From assembly GCA_002471015.1 (NCBI GenBank), contig DKPB01000063.1, positions 485-23,226 on the forward strand: a stretch of DNA of 22,742 nucleotides, given 5' to 3'. Below are positions 7,391-13,970 of the stretch, piece by piece. The notes under the pieces were generated by a model. It made no database searches. It was given only the letters and a program-made list of their open reading frames with translations, and was not told where the DNA came from. The stretch is from Stenotrophomonas sp. UBA7346. Its GTDB lineage: Bacteria > Pseudomonadota > Gammaproteobacteria > Xanthomonadales > Xanthomonadaceae. Both the position numbers and the translations under genes were made by a program. Each line of letters opens with the position of its first letter. Within the stretch, counting starts at the first letter, position 1.

Positions 7391-8427
7391 GCCAGTTTCT
7401 CCTGCGGGTGTTCGCCGCGCGCACGCAGCATGTCCAGGGCAACGTCGACGATCATGTCTTCCTGGCCGCCGACCATGCGGCGCTTGCCCAGCTCGACCAG
7501 GATGTCGACGGTATTGATGCCGAACCGGCGCGATGCCGTCTCGGCGTGGCGCAGGAAGCTGGAGTAGACCCCGGCATAACCCAGTGCCAGGGTCTCGCGG
7601 TCCACCCGCACCGGCCGGTCCTGCAGCGGGCGCACGATGTCGTCGGCCGCGTCCATCAAGGTGTACAGGTCGCAGCCATGGTTCCAGCCGATGCGCTCGG
7701 CAGCGGCAATGAACACTTCCAGCGGCGCGTTGCCGGCACCGGCGCCCATCCCGGCCAGGCTGGCGTCGATGCGGATGGCACCGGCTTCCACCGCGGCAAT
7801 GGAGTTGGCCACGCCCAATGACAGGTTGTGGTGCGCGTGGATGCCGATCTGGGTCGCCGGCTGCAGCACCTCACGCAGCGCACTGACCCGCTCGCGCACA
7901 TCATTCATGTTCAGCGCGCCACCGGAATCCACCACGTAGACGCAGGAGGCGCCGTAGCTTTCCATCTTCTGCGCTTCCACCGCCAGCGCGGCCGGCGTGG
8001 TCATGTGGCTCATCATCAGGAAGCCCACCGCATCCATGCCCAGGGCATTGGCGGCCTCCAGGTGCTGGCGCGAGATATCGGCCTCGGTGCAATGGGTGGC
8101 CACGCGCACGATGCGGGCGCCAGCGGCATGGGCGTTCTTCAGATCGTGCACGGTGCCGATACCCGGCAACAGCAAGGTGGCGATCTTCGCGTGCGACACC
8201 ACGCTGGCGGCCGCTTCGATCCACTCCACGTCGCTGTGCGCGCCGAAGCCGTAGTTGAACGAAGACCCCTGCAGGCCGTCACCATGTGCCACTTCGATGG
8301 AGTCGACGCGGGCCTTGTCCAGGGCCGCGGCGATGCTGCGCACCTGGTCGACGCTGTAACGGTGGCGCACGGCGTGCGAGCCATCGCGCAGGGTGACGTC
8401 GGAGATATAGAGCTTGTTGTCAGTCAT
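7387..8427 (-). CDS. dmpG: 4-hydroxy-2-oxovalerate aldolase
   Basis: The 346-residue enzyme cleaves 4-hydroxy-2-oxovalerate to pyruvate and acetaldehyde. The TIM-barrel N-terminus carries the family motif DVTLRDGSHA at residues 10-19 (Arg14, Asp15 catalytic/metal), and His-Ala-His-His at 197-200 supplies further metal ligands. The C-terminal helical domain, which contacts the partner dehydrogenase, is present. In this family (DmpG/BphI/MhpE) acetaldehyde is channelled directly into the acylating dehydrogenase encoded next door; the two genes are separated by only 9 bases. An AGGA ribosome site precedes the start. The aldolase is followed by the decarboxylase gene with a 4-base overlap. Confidence 0.95.
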   Translation of the reverse strand: MTDNKLYISDVTLRDGSHAVRHRYSVDQVRSIAAALDKARVDSIEVAHGDGLQGSSFNYGFGAHSDVEWIEAAASVVSHAKIATLLLPGIGTVHDLKNAHAAGARIVRVATHCTEADISRQHLEAANALGMDAVGFLMMSHMTTPAALAVEAQKMESYGASCVYVVDSGGALNMNDVRERVSALREVLQPATQIGIHAHHNLSLGVANSIAAVEAGAIRIDASLAGMGAGAGNAPLEVFIAAAERIGWNHGCDLYTLMDAADDIVRPLQDRPVRVDRETLALGYAGVYSSFLRHAETASRRFGINTVDILVELGKRRMVGGQEDMIVDVALDMLRARGEHPQEKLA

Positions 8428-8436
8428 GCTTGTTCC

Positions 8437-9375
8437 TCACGCGGCGTCGCGCTTGGCCAGCACCGCGGCGGCGATGCGCTCGGCGGTGGCCAGCGCGGCC
8501 GAGGTCATGATGTCGAGGTTGCCGGCATAGGCCGGCAGGTAGTGCGCGGCACCTTCCACTTCCAGGAAGACCGAGGTCTTCAAACCGGTGGTCGGGCCCA
8601 CGCCCGGCACGTTGACGGCTTCGTCCAGCACCTCGAACTGCACCTGCTGCTTGAGCCGGTAGCCGGGCACATAGGCGGCTACGCGCGCGACCATGGCATT
8701 GACCGCAGCCTCGACGGCAGCGGTGTCAGCCAGCTCGCTGAGCACGTAGACGGTGTCGCGCATCAGCAACGGCGGCTCGGCCGGGTTGAGCACGATGATG
8801 GCCTTGCCGACGGCAGCACCGCCCACGGTCTCGATCGCACGCGAGGTGGTCTCGGTGAATTCATCGATATTGGCGCGGGTGCCCGGGCCGGCACTCTTGC
8901 TGGAGATGCTGGCGACGATCTCGGCGTACTTGACCTTGGCCACCGAGGCCACCGCCGCCACCATCGGGATGGTGGCCTGGCCGCCGCAGGTGACCATGTT
9001 GACGTTGGCCGCGTCCAGGTTGTCCTCGAGGTTGACGGTGGGCACGCAGTACGGGCCAATCGCCGCCGGGGTCAGGTCGACCACGCGGATGCCCGGCTTG
9101 GCCTTGCGCAGCAGGGCATCGTTGGCGATGTGGGCCGATGCCGAAGTGGCGTCGAACACGATGTCGATGTCGGCGAACAGCTCCGACGCAATCAGCCCCG
9201 CCACGCCCGTGGCGACGGTGGGCACACCCATGCGCACCGCGCGCGCCAGACCATCCGACGCCGGGTCAATGCCAACCAGCGCCGCCATTTCGACATGCTT
9301 GCCGTGGCGCAGGATCTTGATCATCAGGTCGGTGCCGATATTGCCGGGACCGACGATGGCCGCTTTCAGGGTCAT
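8437..9375 (-). CDS. dmpF: Acetaldehyde dehydrogenase (acetylating)
   Basis: The 312-residue enzyme oxidises acetaldehyde with NAD+ and CoA to acetyl-CoA. The nucleotide-binding motif GPGNIGTD is at residues 9-16 and the catalytic Cys is at 130 in MVTCGGQAT. Downstream segments such as SSKSAGPGTRANIDEFTETT are diagnostic for the DmpF/BphJ/MhpF type that pairs with the aldolase. The ATG at 9373-9375 is preceded by AGGAG at a good distance; a longer reading to 9474 would run into the hydratase gene and lacks family likeness. It is the partner of the aldolase encoded just downstream. Confidence 0.95.
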   Translation of the reverse strand: MTLKAAIVGPGNIGTDLMIKILRHGKHVEMAALVGIDPASDGLARAVRMGVPTVATGVAGLIASELFADIDIVFDATSASAHIANDALLRKAKPGIRVVDLTPAAIGPYCVPTVNLEDNLDAANVNMVTCGGQATIPMVAAVASVAKVKYAEIVASISSKSAGPGTRANIDEFTETTSRAIETVGGAAVGKAIIVLNPAEPPLLMRDTVYVLSELADTAAVEAAVNAMVARVAAYVPGYRLKQQVQFEVLDEAVNVPGVGPTTGLKTSVFLEVEGAAHYLPAYAGNLDIMTSAALATAERIAAAVLAKRDAA

Positions 9376-9415
9376 GCAGAACTCCTGTCGTTCAATGTGG
9401 GGGAGGAAGCAGGCG

Positions 9416-10213
9416 TCATGCAAACTGGATATCGGCACTGCCCAACGCGCCGACGCGCACGCGCATGTGGTCACCGGCAGCCACCGGGATCAGCGGCACC
9501 AGGGCACCGGAGAGGATCACTTCACCGGCCTTGAGCGGCGTACCCAGCCGGCCCAGCGTGTTGGCCAGCCAGGCCACGCAGTTGACCGGCGAGCCGAGCG
9601 CGGCGGCACCGGCACCGGTTGCGACCAGCTCGCCGTTCTTCTCGACCACCATGCCCAGCGTGCCCAGGTCCAGGTTCTTAGGCGGTACCCGCAGTTCGCC
9701 CAGCACATAAGCCGCGGCCGAGGCATTGTCGGCCACCGTGTCGGTGATGCCGATGCGCCAGTCACGGATGCGCGAGTCGACGATCTCGAAGCACACCGAC
9801 AGTGCCTCGGTTGCTGCCAACACGTCGTGGTGGGTGATGCCCGGGCCGACCAGGTCGCGCTTGAGATGGAAGGCGATCTCACCCTCGGCACGCGGCGCGA
9901 TCATGCCGGCGGTGGCCAGCACGCCACCGTTGCCGACCTGCATGCGGTCGGTGAGGAAGCCGAAGTCCGGCTGGTCCACCTTCAACATGCGTTGCACGGC
10001 CACCGAGGTGGCACCGATCTTCTTGCCAACCACGCGCTCGCCATCGGCCAGGCGCCGTGCCAGCAGGTCGTTGGAGATCGCATAGGCATCAGCAAGCCCC
10101 AGGCCGGGAATGCGCTCGCTCAGCGGCTCGACGGCAACGCCGCTGCGCAGCGCGGCATGCAGTTCGGCGCCGTGCCGGGCGATCGCCGCGCTGTCCAGCA
10201 CCGGCCCGCTCAT
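9416..10213 (-). CDS. dmpE: 2-oxopent-4-enoate hydratase
   Basis: The 265-residue protein adds water to 2-oxopent-4-enoate (2-hydroxypenta-2,4-dienoate) to give 4-hydroxy-2-oxovalerate. Motifs GKKIGATS, the QPDFGFLTDRM segment, PRAEGEIAFHL (metal-binding Glu) and VDSRIRDW match the DmpE/XylJ/MhpD hydratase branch. So does the C-terminal GSPVNCVAWLANTLG segment. The start has a GGAGG ribosome site and overlaps the tautomerase stop by 4 bases. Its distance of 40 bases to the dehydrogenase gene fits one operon. Confidence 0.94.
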   Translation of the reverse strand: MSGPVLDSAAIARHGAELHAALRSGVAVEPLSERIPGLGLADAYAISNDLLARRLADGERVVGKKIGATSVAVQRMLKVDQPDFGFLTDRMQVGNGGVLATAGMIAPRAEGEIAFHLKRDLVGPGITHHDVLAATEALSVCFEIVDSRIRDWRIGITDTVADNASAAAYVLGELRVPPKNLDLGTLGMVVEKNGELVATGAGAAALGSPVNCVAWLANTLGRLGTPLKAGEVILSGALVPLIPVAAGDHMRVRVGALGSADIQFA

Positions 10214-10413
10214 GGCTTGCCTCCGTCCAGCGGATCGCTCTTGAGCACATCACCTACCGCGAACCGCTGCGGCGGCACTTCGTTGACCATTACCCGGATC
10301 GCGCTCATCGGCGCATCCAGTTCGGCATGCGCCACCCGCGCCAGTTCGCGGATGAAGCGCTGCACCTTGTGCTCGTCGCGGCCCTGCACCAGGGTCACTT
10401 GGATGATCGGCAT
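10210..10413 (-). CDS. dmpI: 4-oxalocrotonate tautomerase
   Basis: The mature protein begins with Pro after removal of the initiator Met. It is 67 codons long, slightly above the usual 62-63. Counting from Pro1, the key residues of the 4-OT family are all in place: Pro1 as base, Arg11, Arg39 and Phe50. The enzyme converts 2-hydroxymuconate to 2-oxo-3-hexenedioate and works as a homohexamer of very small subunits. An upstream in-frame Met at 10434 would bury the catalytic Pro and abuts the MFS stop, so the start at 10411-10413 with GGAG upstream is clearly preferred. Confidence 0.94.
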   Translation of the reverse strand: MPIIQVTLVQGRDEHKVQRFIRELARVAHAELDAPMSAIRVMVNEVPPQRFAVGDVLKSDPLDGGKP

Positions 10414-10434
10414 TTCTCTACTCCGTTGTTGCAA

Positions 10435-11700
10435 TCAGGTCAGCTCGGCGCCCTTGGTTTCGGGCAGGAACAACAGCACGATCACCGCGGCCAGCGCGAA
10501 GAAGCCGGCGGTGGCCATCAGCCCGCTGGCCACGCCATAGCGGTTGGCGAGGAATCCGATCAAGGCCGGTGCGATGGCGGCAATGGCGCGGCCGCCGTTG
10601 TAGACGAAGCCCTGCGCGGTGGCGCGCACCGTGGTCGGGAACATCTCGGCGAAGGTCGGCGCGAAGCCGCTGTAGAAACCGGTGCCGAAATAGGCCACGA
10701 CGATGCCGAAGGCCATCAGCGCCATCGGCGACTTGATCATCACGAACACCGGCACGGTCAGTGCGGAGGCAACGAAGAACAACATGAAGGCCTTCTTGCG
10801 GCCGATCGCATCGGCGATGTAGCCGAAGGTGATGAAACCCAGCGCCGCACCCACCTGCATGATCACGATCCAGATGGTGGACTTGACCATGTCCAGGCCG
10901 GGGCCGCCGTCGGCGACCGGAGTTGCCAGATAGGTCGGGATCCAGGTGAACAGGCCCCAGTAACCGCACATCGCGGCGGTAACAAAGGCCAGGCCGACCA
11001 GGGTGCTGCGTGCATGCGAGCCAAACAGCTTGCCCATGGTCTGGGTGAAGCTCAGGCGTTCGGTCTGGTTGACCCAGATCTCCGGCTCCTTGACGTGGCG
11101 GCGCACGTAGAAGGCCAGCAGCGCCGGCAGCAGGCCAACCACGAACACCCAGCGCCAACCCAGGGTCGGCACCACCAGCGCTGCCACGATCGCGGCGGCG
11201 GCATATCCGGATGCAAACGCGCTCTGGATCCAGGCCAGGATCTTGCCACGGTGCTGCGCCGGCCAGCTCTCACTGACCAGGGCCGAGCCGGCCGACCATT
11301 CACCACCCACACCCAGGCCGACAATGATGCGGAACAGCATCAGCTGGCCCAGCGAATCGGACAGGCCACACAGGGCGGTACCGATGGAGTAGCAGATGAT
11401 GCTGAGCATCATCGATTTGGCGCGGCCCATGCGGTCGGCCAGGTAACCGAACACCAGGCCACCAAAGGCCGTGGCCAGCAGCGTGGCCGACATCACCATG
11501 CCCGCCTGCGACTTGTCGAAGCCCAGGTCGGCACTGACGTGCTTGAGCACCATCGCGAACAGCATCAGGTCCATCACGTCCAGCATCCAGCCCAGGTAGG
11601 CCGAACGGAACGTGCCCCACTGCTGCCTGCTGGCGCCCTGCCACCAGCGTCCGCCACTGACGGCGGTTACCTCTTGGATCGTTGAATCGCGCTGCGCCAT
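10435..11700 (-). CDS. MFS transporter, aromatic acid/metabolite:H+ symporter type
   Basis: The 421-residue protein has about 12 hydrophobic segments. It carries the MFS loop 2-3 motif (GYLADRMGRAKS, near residues 81-92) and its second-half counterpart GYIADAIGRKK. TM1 contains an acidic DVMD element like the DGFD/DxxD signature of aromatic-acid and carboxylate symporters (AAHS and related SHS families). The start is fixed by GGAGGGGA just upstream of the ATG at 11698-11700. It is first in the leftward catabolic operon, 21 bases before the tautomerase gene, and directly faces the operator region. It likely imports the organic acid that feeds the pathway; exact substrate unknown. Confidence 0.85.
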   Translation of the reverse strand: MAQRDSTIQEVTAVSGGRWWQGASRQQWGTFRSAYLGWMLDVMDLMLFAMVLKHVSADLGFDKSQAGMVMSATLLATAFGGLVFGYLADRMGRAKSMMLSIICYSIGTALCGLSDSLGQLMLFRIIVGLGVGGEWSAGSALVSESWPAQHRGKILAWIQSAFASGYAAAAIVAALVVPTLGWRWVFVVGLLPALLAFYVRRHVKEPEIWVNQTERLSFTQTMGKLFGSHARSTLVGLAFVTAAMCGYWGLFTWIPTYLATPVADGGPGLDMVKSTIWIVIMQVGAALGFITFGYIADAIGRKKAFMLFFVASALTVPVFVMIKSPMALMAFGIVVAYFGTGFYSGFAPTFAEMFPTTVRATAQGFVYNGGRAIAAIAPALIGFLANRYGVASGLMATAGFFALAAVIVLLFLPETKGAELT

Positions 11701-11734
11701 GGTCTTCCCCTCCGGAATCTTGGCTGAAACGAAA

Positions 11735-11751
11735 GTATCGGTGAACGATAC
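11735..11751. promoter_or_regulatory. Operator 1, inverted repeat GTATCG-N5-CGATAC
   Basis: Perfect 6-bp arms with a 5-base spacer, 34 bases upstream of the MFS start codon. The second copy at 11803-11825 has the same core and spacing. Its position downstream of the AT-rich core suggests it blocks or modulates transcription of the catabolic operon. It probably binds the IclR-type protein encoded at 12580 (inferred). Confidence 0.75.
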
Positions 11752-11802
11752 CGATGACACAAAATATCTGAATTTTCCTAAAAATGGAACATGACAATCG
11801 AT

Positions 11803-11825
11803 TTCGTATCGATATACGATACGAA
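11803..11825. promoter_or_regulatory. Operator 2, extended inverted repeat around GTATCG-N5-CGATAC
   Basis: Perfect 9-bp arms (TTCGTATCG and CGATACGAA) flank a 5-base ATATA spacer. The core is identical to operator 1. It overlaps a candidate promoter for the cupin gene: ATGACA at 11791-11796 and TACGAT at 11815-11820, spaced 18 bases. Binding here would therefore occlude the rightward promoter. Confidence 0.78.
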
Positions 11826-11849
11826 CGTCGTACCAACCGCGAGATTCCG

Positions 11850-12518
11850 ATGTCCGAGCTGCTCCTCCGCCTCCATGAAGACCACCTGCCCGCCGGCTGT
11901 CCGCCGGTCTACCTGCCCAGCGGCCCGCGCGCGCTCTATGTGCGCAGCGGCGGCCTGAGCATTGAATCGCCGCACGACAGCCAGGCCCTGGATCCCGCCC
12001 AGGCGCGGGTGTCCCAGCAGGCGCTGACCCTGCTCAATGGTGACCAGGACACGGTGCTGTGGCGCTGGGACCTGACCGACAGCGCCCACCCGGCCGCTGC
12101 CCTGCCCTCGGCCCCGGCTACCCGCAGCGAACTGAAGCTGGAAGCGCCGATCAGCCTGGACCGCCGCTTCGAATGGCTGATGCGCTGCGACCGGGTCGAC
12201 TTTCCCAAGGGCGGCGTCGCCTTGACCCACGTGCACCAGGGCCCGGGCATCCGCATCTGCGATTACGGCCTGATCAGCATCGAAACACTGGGCAACAGCC
12301 ATCAACATCCGCCCGGCAGCGCCTGGTTCGAGCTCGGCCACGCACCGGTGCTGGCGCCCACCACCGACGCCAAGGAAACCCGCTTCATCCGCTGTTTCCT
12401 GCTGCCGCGCCAGCTCAAGGGGCGCAGCTCGATCCGCTACGTGCGCCCGGAGGACGCCGCCGCGCAGAAGACCCAGCGGTACAAGGTTTTCGCAGAGCGA
12501 TACATCGACCTGCCATAA
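11850..12518 (+). CDS. Cupin-like protein of unknown function, divergent from the catabolic operon
   Basis: The 222-residue protein has a beta-rich C-terminal half. It contains His-x-His in LTHVHQGPG, a second HQHPPGSAW segment about 25 residues later, and a closing stretch ending FIRCFLLP. This spacing suggests a cupin-like barrel with metal-binding histidines, although the usual Glu of cupin motif 1 is not obvious. I cannot assign it to a named enzyme family. It shares a control region with the MFS-led operon and is followed 61 bases later by the IclR gene, so it is probably part of the same regulon, perhaps as a missing funnel enzyme or an accessory. An earlier in-frame ATG at 11784 would put operator 2 inside the coding sequence; the start at 11850 is preferred although its ribosome site is weak. 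Confidence 0.75.
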   Translation: MSELLLRLHEDHLPAGCPPVYLPSGPRALYVRSGGLSIESPHDSQALDPAQARVSQQALTLLNGDQDTVLWRWDLTDSAHPAAALPSAPATRSELKLEAPISLDRRFEWLMRCDRVDFPKGGVALTHVHQGPGIRICDYGLISIETLGNSHQHPPGSAWFELGHAPVLAPTTDAKETRFIRCFLLPRQLKGRSSIRYVRPEDAAAQKTQRYKVFAERYIDLP

Positions 12519-12527
12519 TCGGCACAA

Positions 12528-12550
12528 AGCGCGACCTGTTCGGTCGCGCT
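12528..12550 (+). promoter_or_regulatory. Hairpin between the cupin and iclR genes
   Basis: AGCGCGACC and GGTCGCGCT form a perfect 9-bp stem with a 5-base loop. It begins 10 bases after the cupin stop and ends 30 bases before the regulator start. There is no U-tract, so it may attenuate or stabilise the mRNA rather than terminate. Its sequence is unrelated to the GTATCG operators. Confidence 0.5.
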
Positions 12551-12579
12551 CCGACCATGGAAACGCCGACAGGTAACCG

Positions 12580-13425
12580 ATGCCCCGCAACGTCGTCAAT
12601 GACAAACAGGAAGTGCGTGCCGCCAACGGCGCGGTCGAAGCACAGGAAGAAAGCGCCGAGCACGGCCTGCCCACCGCCATCGTCTCGTTGAAAGTCATCG
12701 AGGCCCTGGCCGCTGCCCCCACCGGGCTGGGCGTCACCCGCCTGGCGCAGTTGCTGGGTATGCCCAAGGCACGCGTGCATCGTCACCTCAGCGTGCTGCG
12801 CGAACACGGCTATGTCGACCAGGACCCGGACAACAACCAGTACCGCGTGGGCTGGCAGATGTTCCTGCTGGGCCGCGCCTGCAGCAGCCGTTTCGACGTG
12901 ATGGGCCTGGCCAAGCCGGTGCTGGAGCAACTGCGCGACGAGGTCGGGCAGACAGTGGTGATCTCCACCTTCTCCGACAACGAAGTCGTGGTGCTGGACC
13001 TGCTGCGCGGCACCGCGCCGGTGGAAATCAGCCTGCGCCCGGGCACCCGTTTCCATCACAACAGCGTGGCGCAGGGCAAGATCGCGCTGGCCTACGGGCC
13101 CGACAAGCTGCGCCGTGCCTACCTGTCGCAAACCCTGCCGGCCTGCACACCGCGCACCATCGTTGACCCCGACCGGCTGGCGGCGGAGATCGAGCTGGTA
13201 CGCAAGCGTGGTTGGGCCGACGCGCCGGAAGAGCTGTACATCGGCATCAATGCCTTGGCCGCGCCACTGCTGCAGGGCAACGGCGAGTTGTTCGGCACCC
13301 TGGCGATCGTGGGATCGATCCACTACCTGCCCAGCACCCCCGACCCGGCCCACGTACAGGCCCTGCTGAGCGCCGCCGCGCATATATCTGCCTCGATGGG
13401 ATACAGCGCGGCGAAGACCCGTTAG
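12580..13425 (+). CDS. IclR family transcriptional regulator
   Basis: The 281-residue protein has an N-terminal winged helix-turn-helix (residues about 33-95, recognition helix within LLGMPKARVHRHLSVLREHGYVD). A GAF-like IclR effector domain follows, with the typical segment RFHHNSVAQGKIALAYG and the closing INALAAPLLQGNGELFGTLAIVG. About 30 hydrophilic residues precede the DNA-binding domain. IclR members such as PcaR, PobR and MhpR control aromatic and organic-acid catabolism with a pathway intermediate as effector. The gene lies next to the divergent control region with the twin inverted repeats, so it is the likely regulator of both arms. Whether it activates or represses cannot be read from sequence. 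Confidence 0.92.
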   Translation: MPRNVVNDKQEVRAANGAVEAQEESAEHGLPTAIVSLKVIEALAAAPTGLGVTRLAQLLGMPKARVHRHLSVLREHGYVDQDPDNNQYRVGWQMFLLGRACSSRFDVMGLAKPVLEQLRDEVGQTVVISTFSDNEVVVLDLLRGTAPVEISLRPGTRFHHNSVAQGKIALAYGPDKLRRAYLSQTLPACTPRTIVDPDRLAAEIELVRKRGWADAPEELYIGINALAAPLLQGNGELFGTLAIVGSIHYLPSTPDPAHVQALLSAAAHISASMGYSAAKTR

Positions 13426-13442
13426 CCACAACACACCGGTAA

Positions 13443-13951
13443 TGCCGGGCCATGCGCGGCACTACTCCCCCTCCCTTTGGCCGCAGGCCAAGGGGAGAGC
13501 TGGGAGGGGTGCTTGTGGCTTGGCTGGTAACGCCCCTTGCCGAGCATGGCTCGGCACTACAACGCCCCTCCCTTTGGCCGCAGGCCAAGGGGAGGGTTGG
13601 GGAGGGGTGCTTTTGGCTTGGCTGGGAAAGCCCCTTGCCGAGCATGGCTCGGCACTACAACGCCTCCTCCCTTTGGCCGCAGACCAAGGGGAGAGTTGGG
13701 AGGGGTACTTTTGGCTTGGCTGGTAACGCTCCTTGCCGAGCATGGCTCGGCACTACAACGCCTCCTCCCTTTGGCCGCAGGCCAAGGGGAGGGTTGGGAG
13801 GGGTGCTTTTGGCTTGGCTGGGAACGGCCCTTGCCGAGCATGGCTCGGCACTACGCCCCCTCCCTTTGGCCGCAGGCCAAGGGGAGGGTTGGGGAGGGGG
13901 GGCTTTTTGGCTTTGCTGGCAAAGCCCCTGCCGAGCATGGCTCGGCACTAC
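13443..13951. repeat. Tandem array (unit about 98 bp) of paired SMAG-like and GC-rich hairpins
   Basis: Five near-identical copies of TGCCGAGCATGGCTCGGCA plus CTAC start at 13538, 13636, 13734, 13832 and 13929 (periods 98, 98, 98, 97), with a diverged copy at 13443. Read on the minus strand each has a GTAG head and a stem-loop, the form of Stenotrophomonas SMAG (REP-type) repeats. Between them are five copies of a second hairpin built on TTGGCC-GCA-GGCCAA, extending to 14 bp through flanking CCCTCCC and GGGAGGG. The array fills the gap between convergent iclR and mpl. It has no protein-coding features; open frames through it simply translate the repeat. Confidence 0.9.
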
Positions 13952-13970
13952 CGGACCGAAACGGATCTGC

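Noticed and set aside
7828..9534. 568-codon open frame antisense to the aldolase and dehydrogenase genes
   Set aside because: Shadow of two firmly identified enzymes; His/Gly/Arg-rich composition with no motif.
10057..11685. 542-codon open frame antisense to the MFS and tautomerase genes
   Set aside because: Same high-GC shadow effect; composition is low-complexity and there is no start signal.
11784..11849. Start of the cupin gene at the ATG at 11784
   Set aside because: It would place operator 2 and the candidate -10 inside the coding sequence, and the extra residues are Arg-rich with no family likeness.
11850..12518. Assignment of the cupin-like protein as 3-hydroxyanthranilate 3,4-dioxygenase
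   Set aside because: Length and the spacing of histidines and the missing motif-1 Glu do not fit that family.
13443..13951. Possible CRISPR array
   Set aside because: There are no unique spacers: the whole 98-bp unit is repeated, and the conserved parts are SMAG-type and GC-rich hairpins. No cas genes are present.
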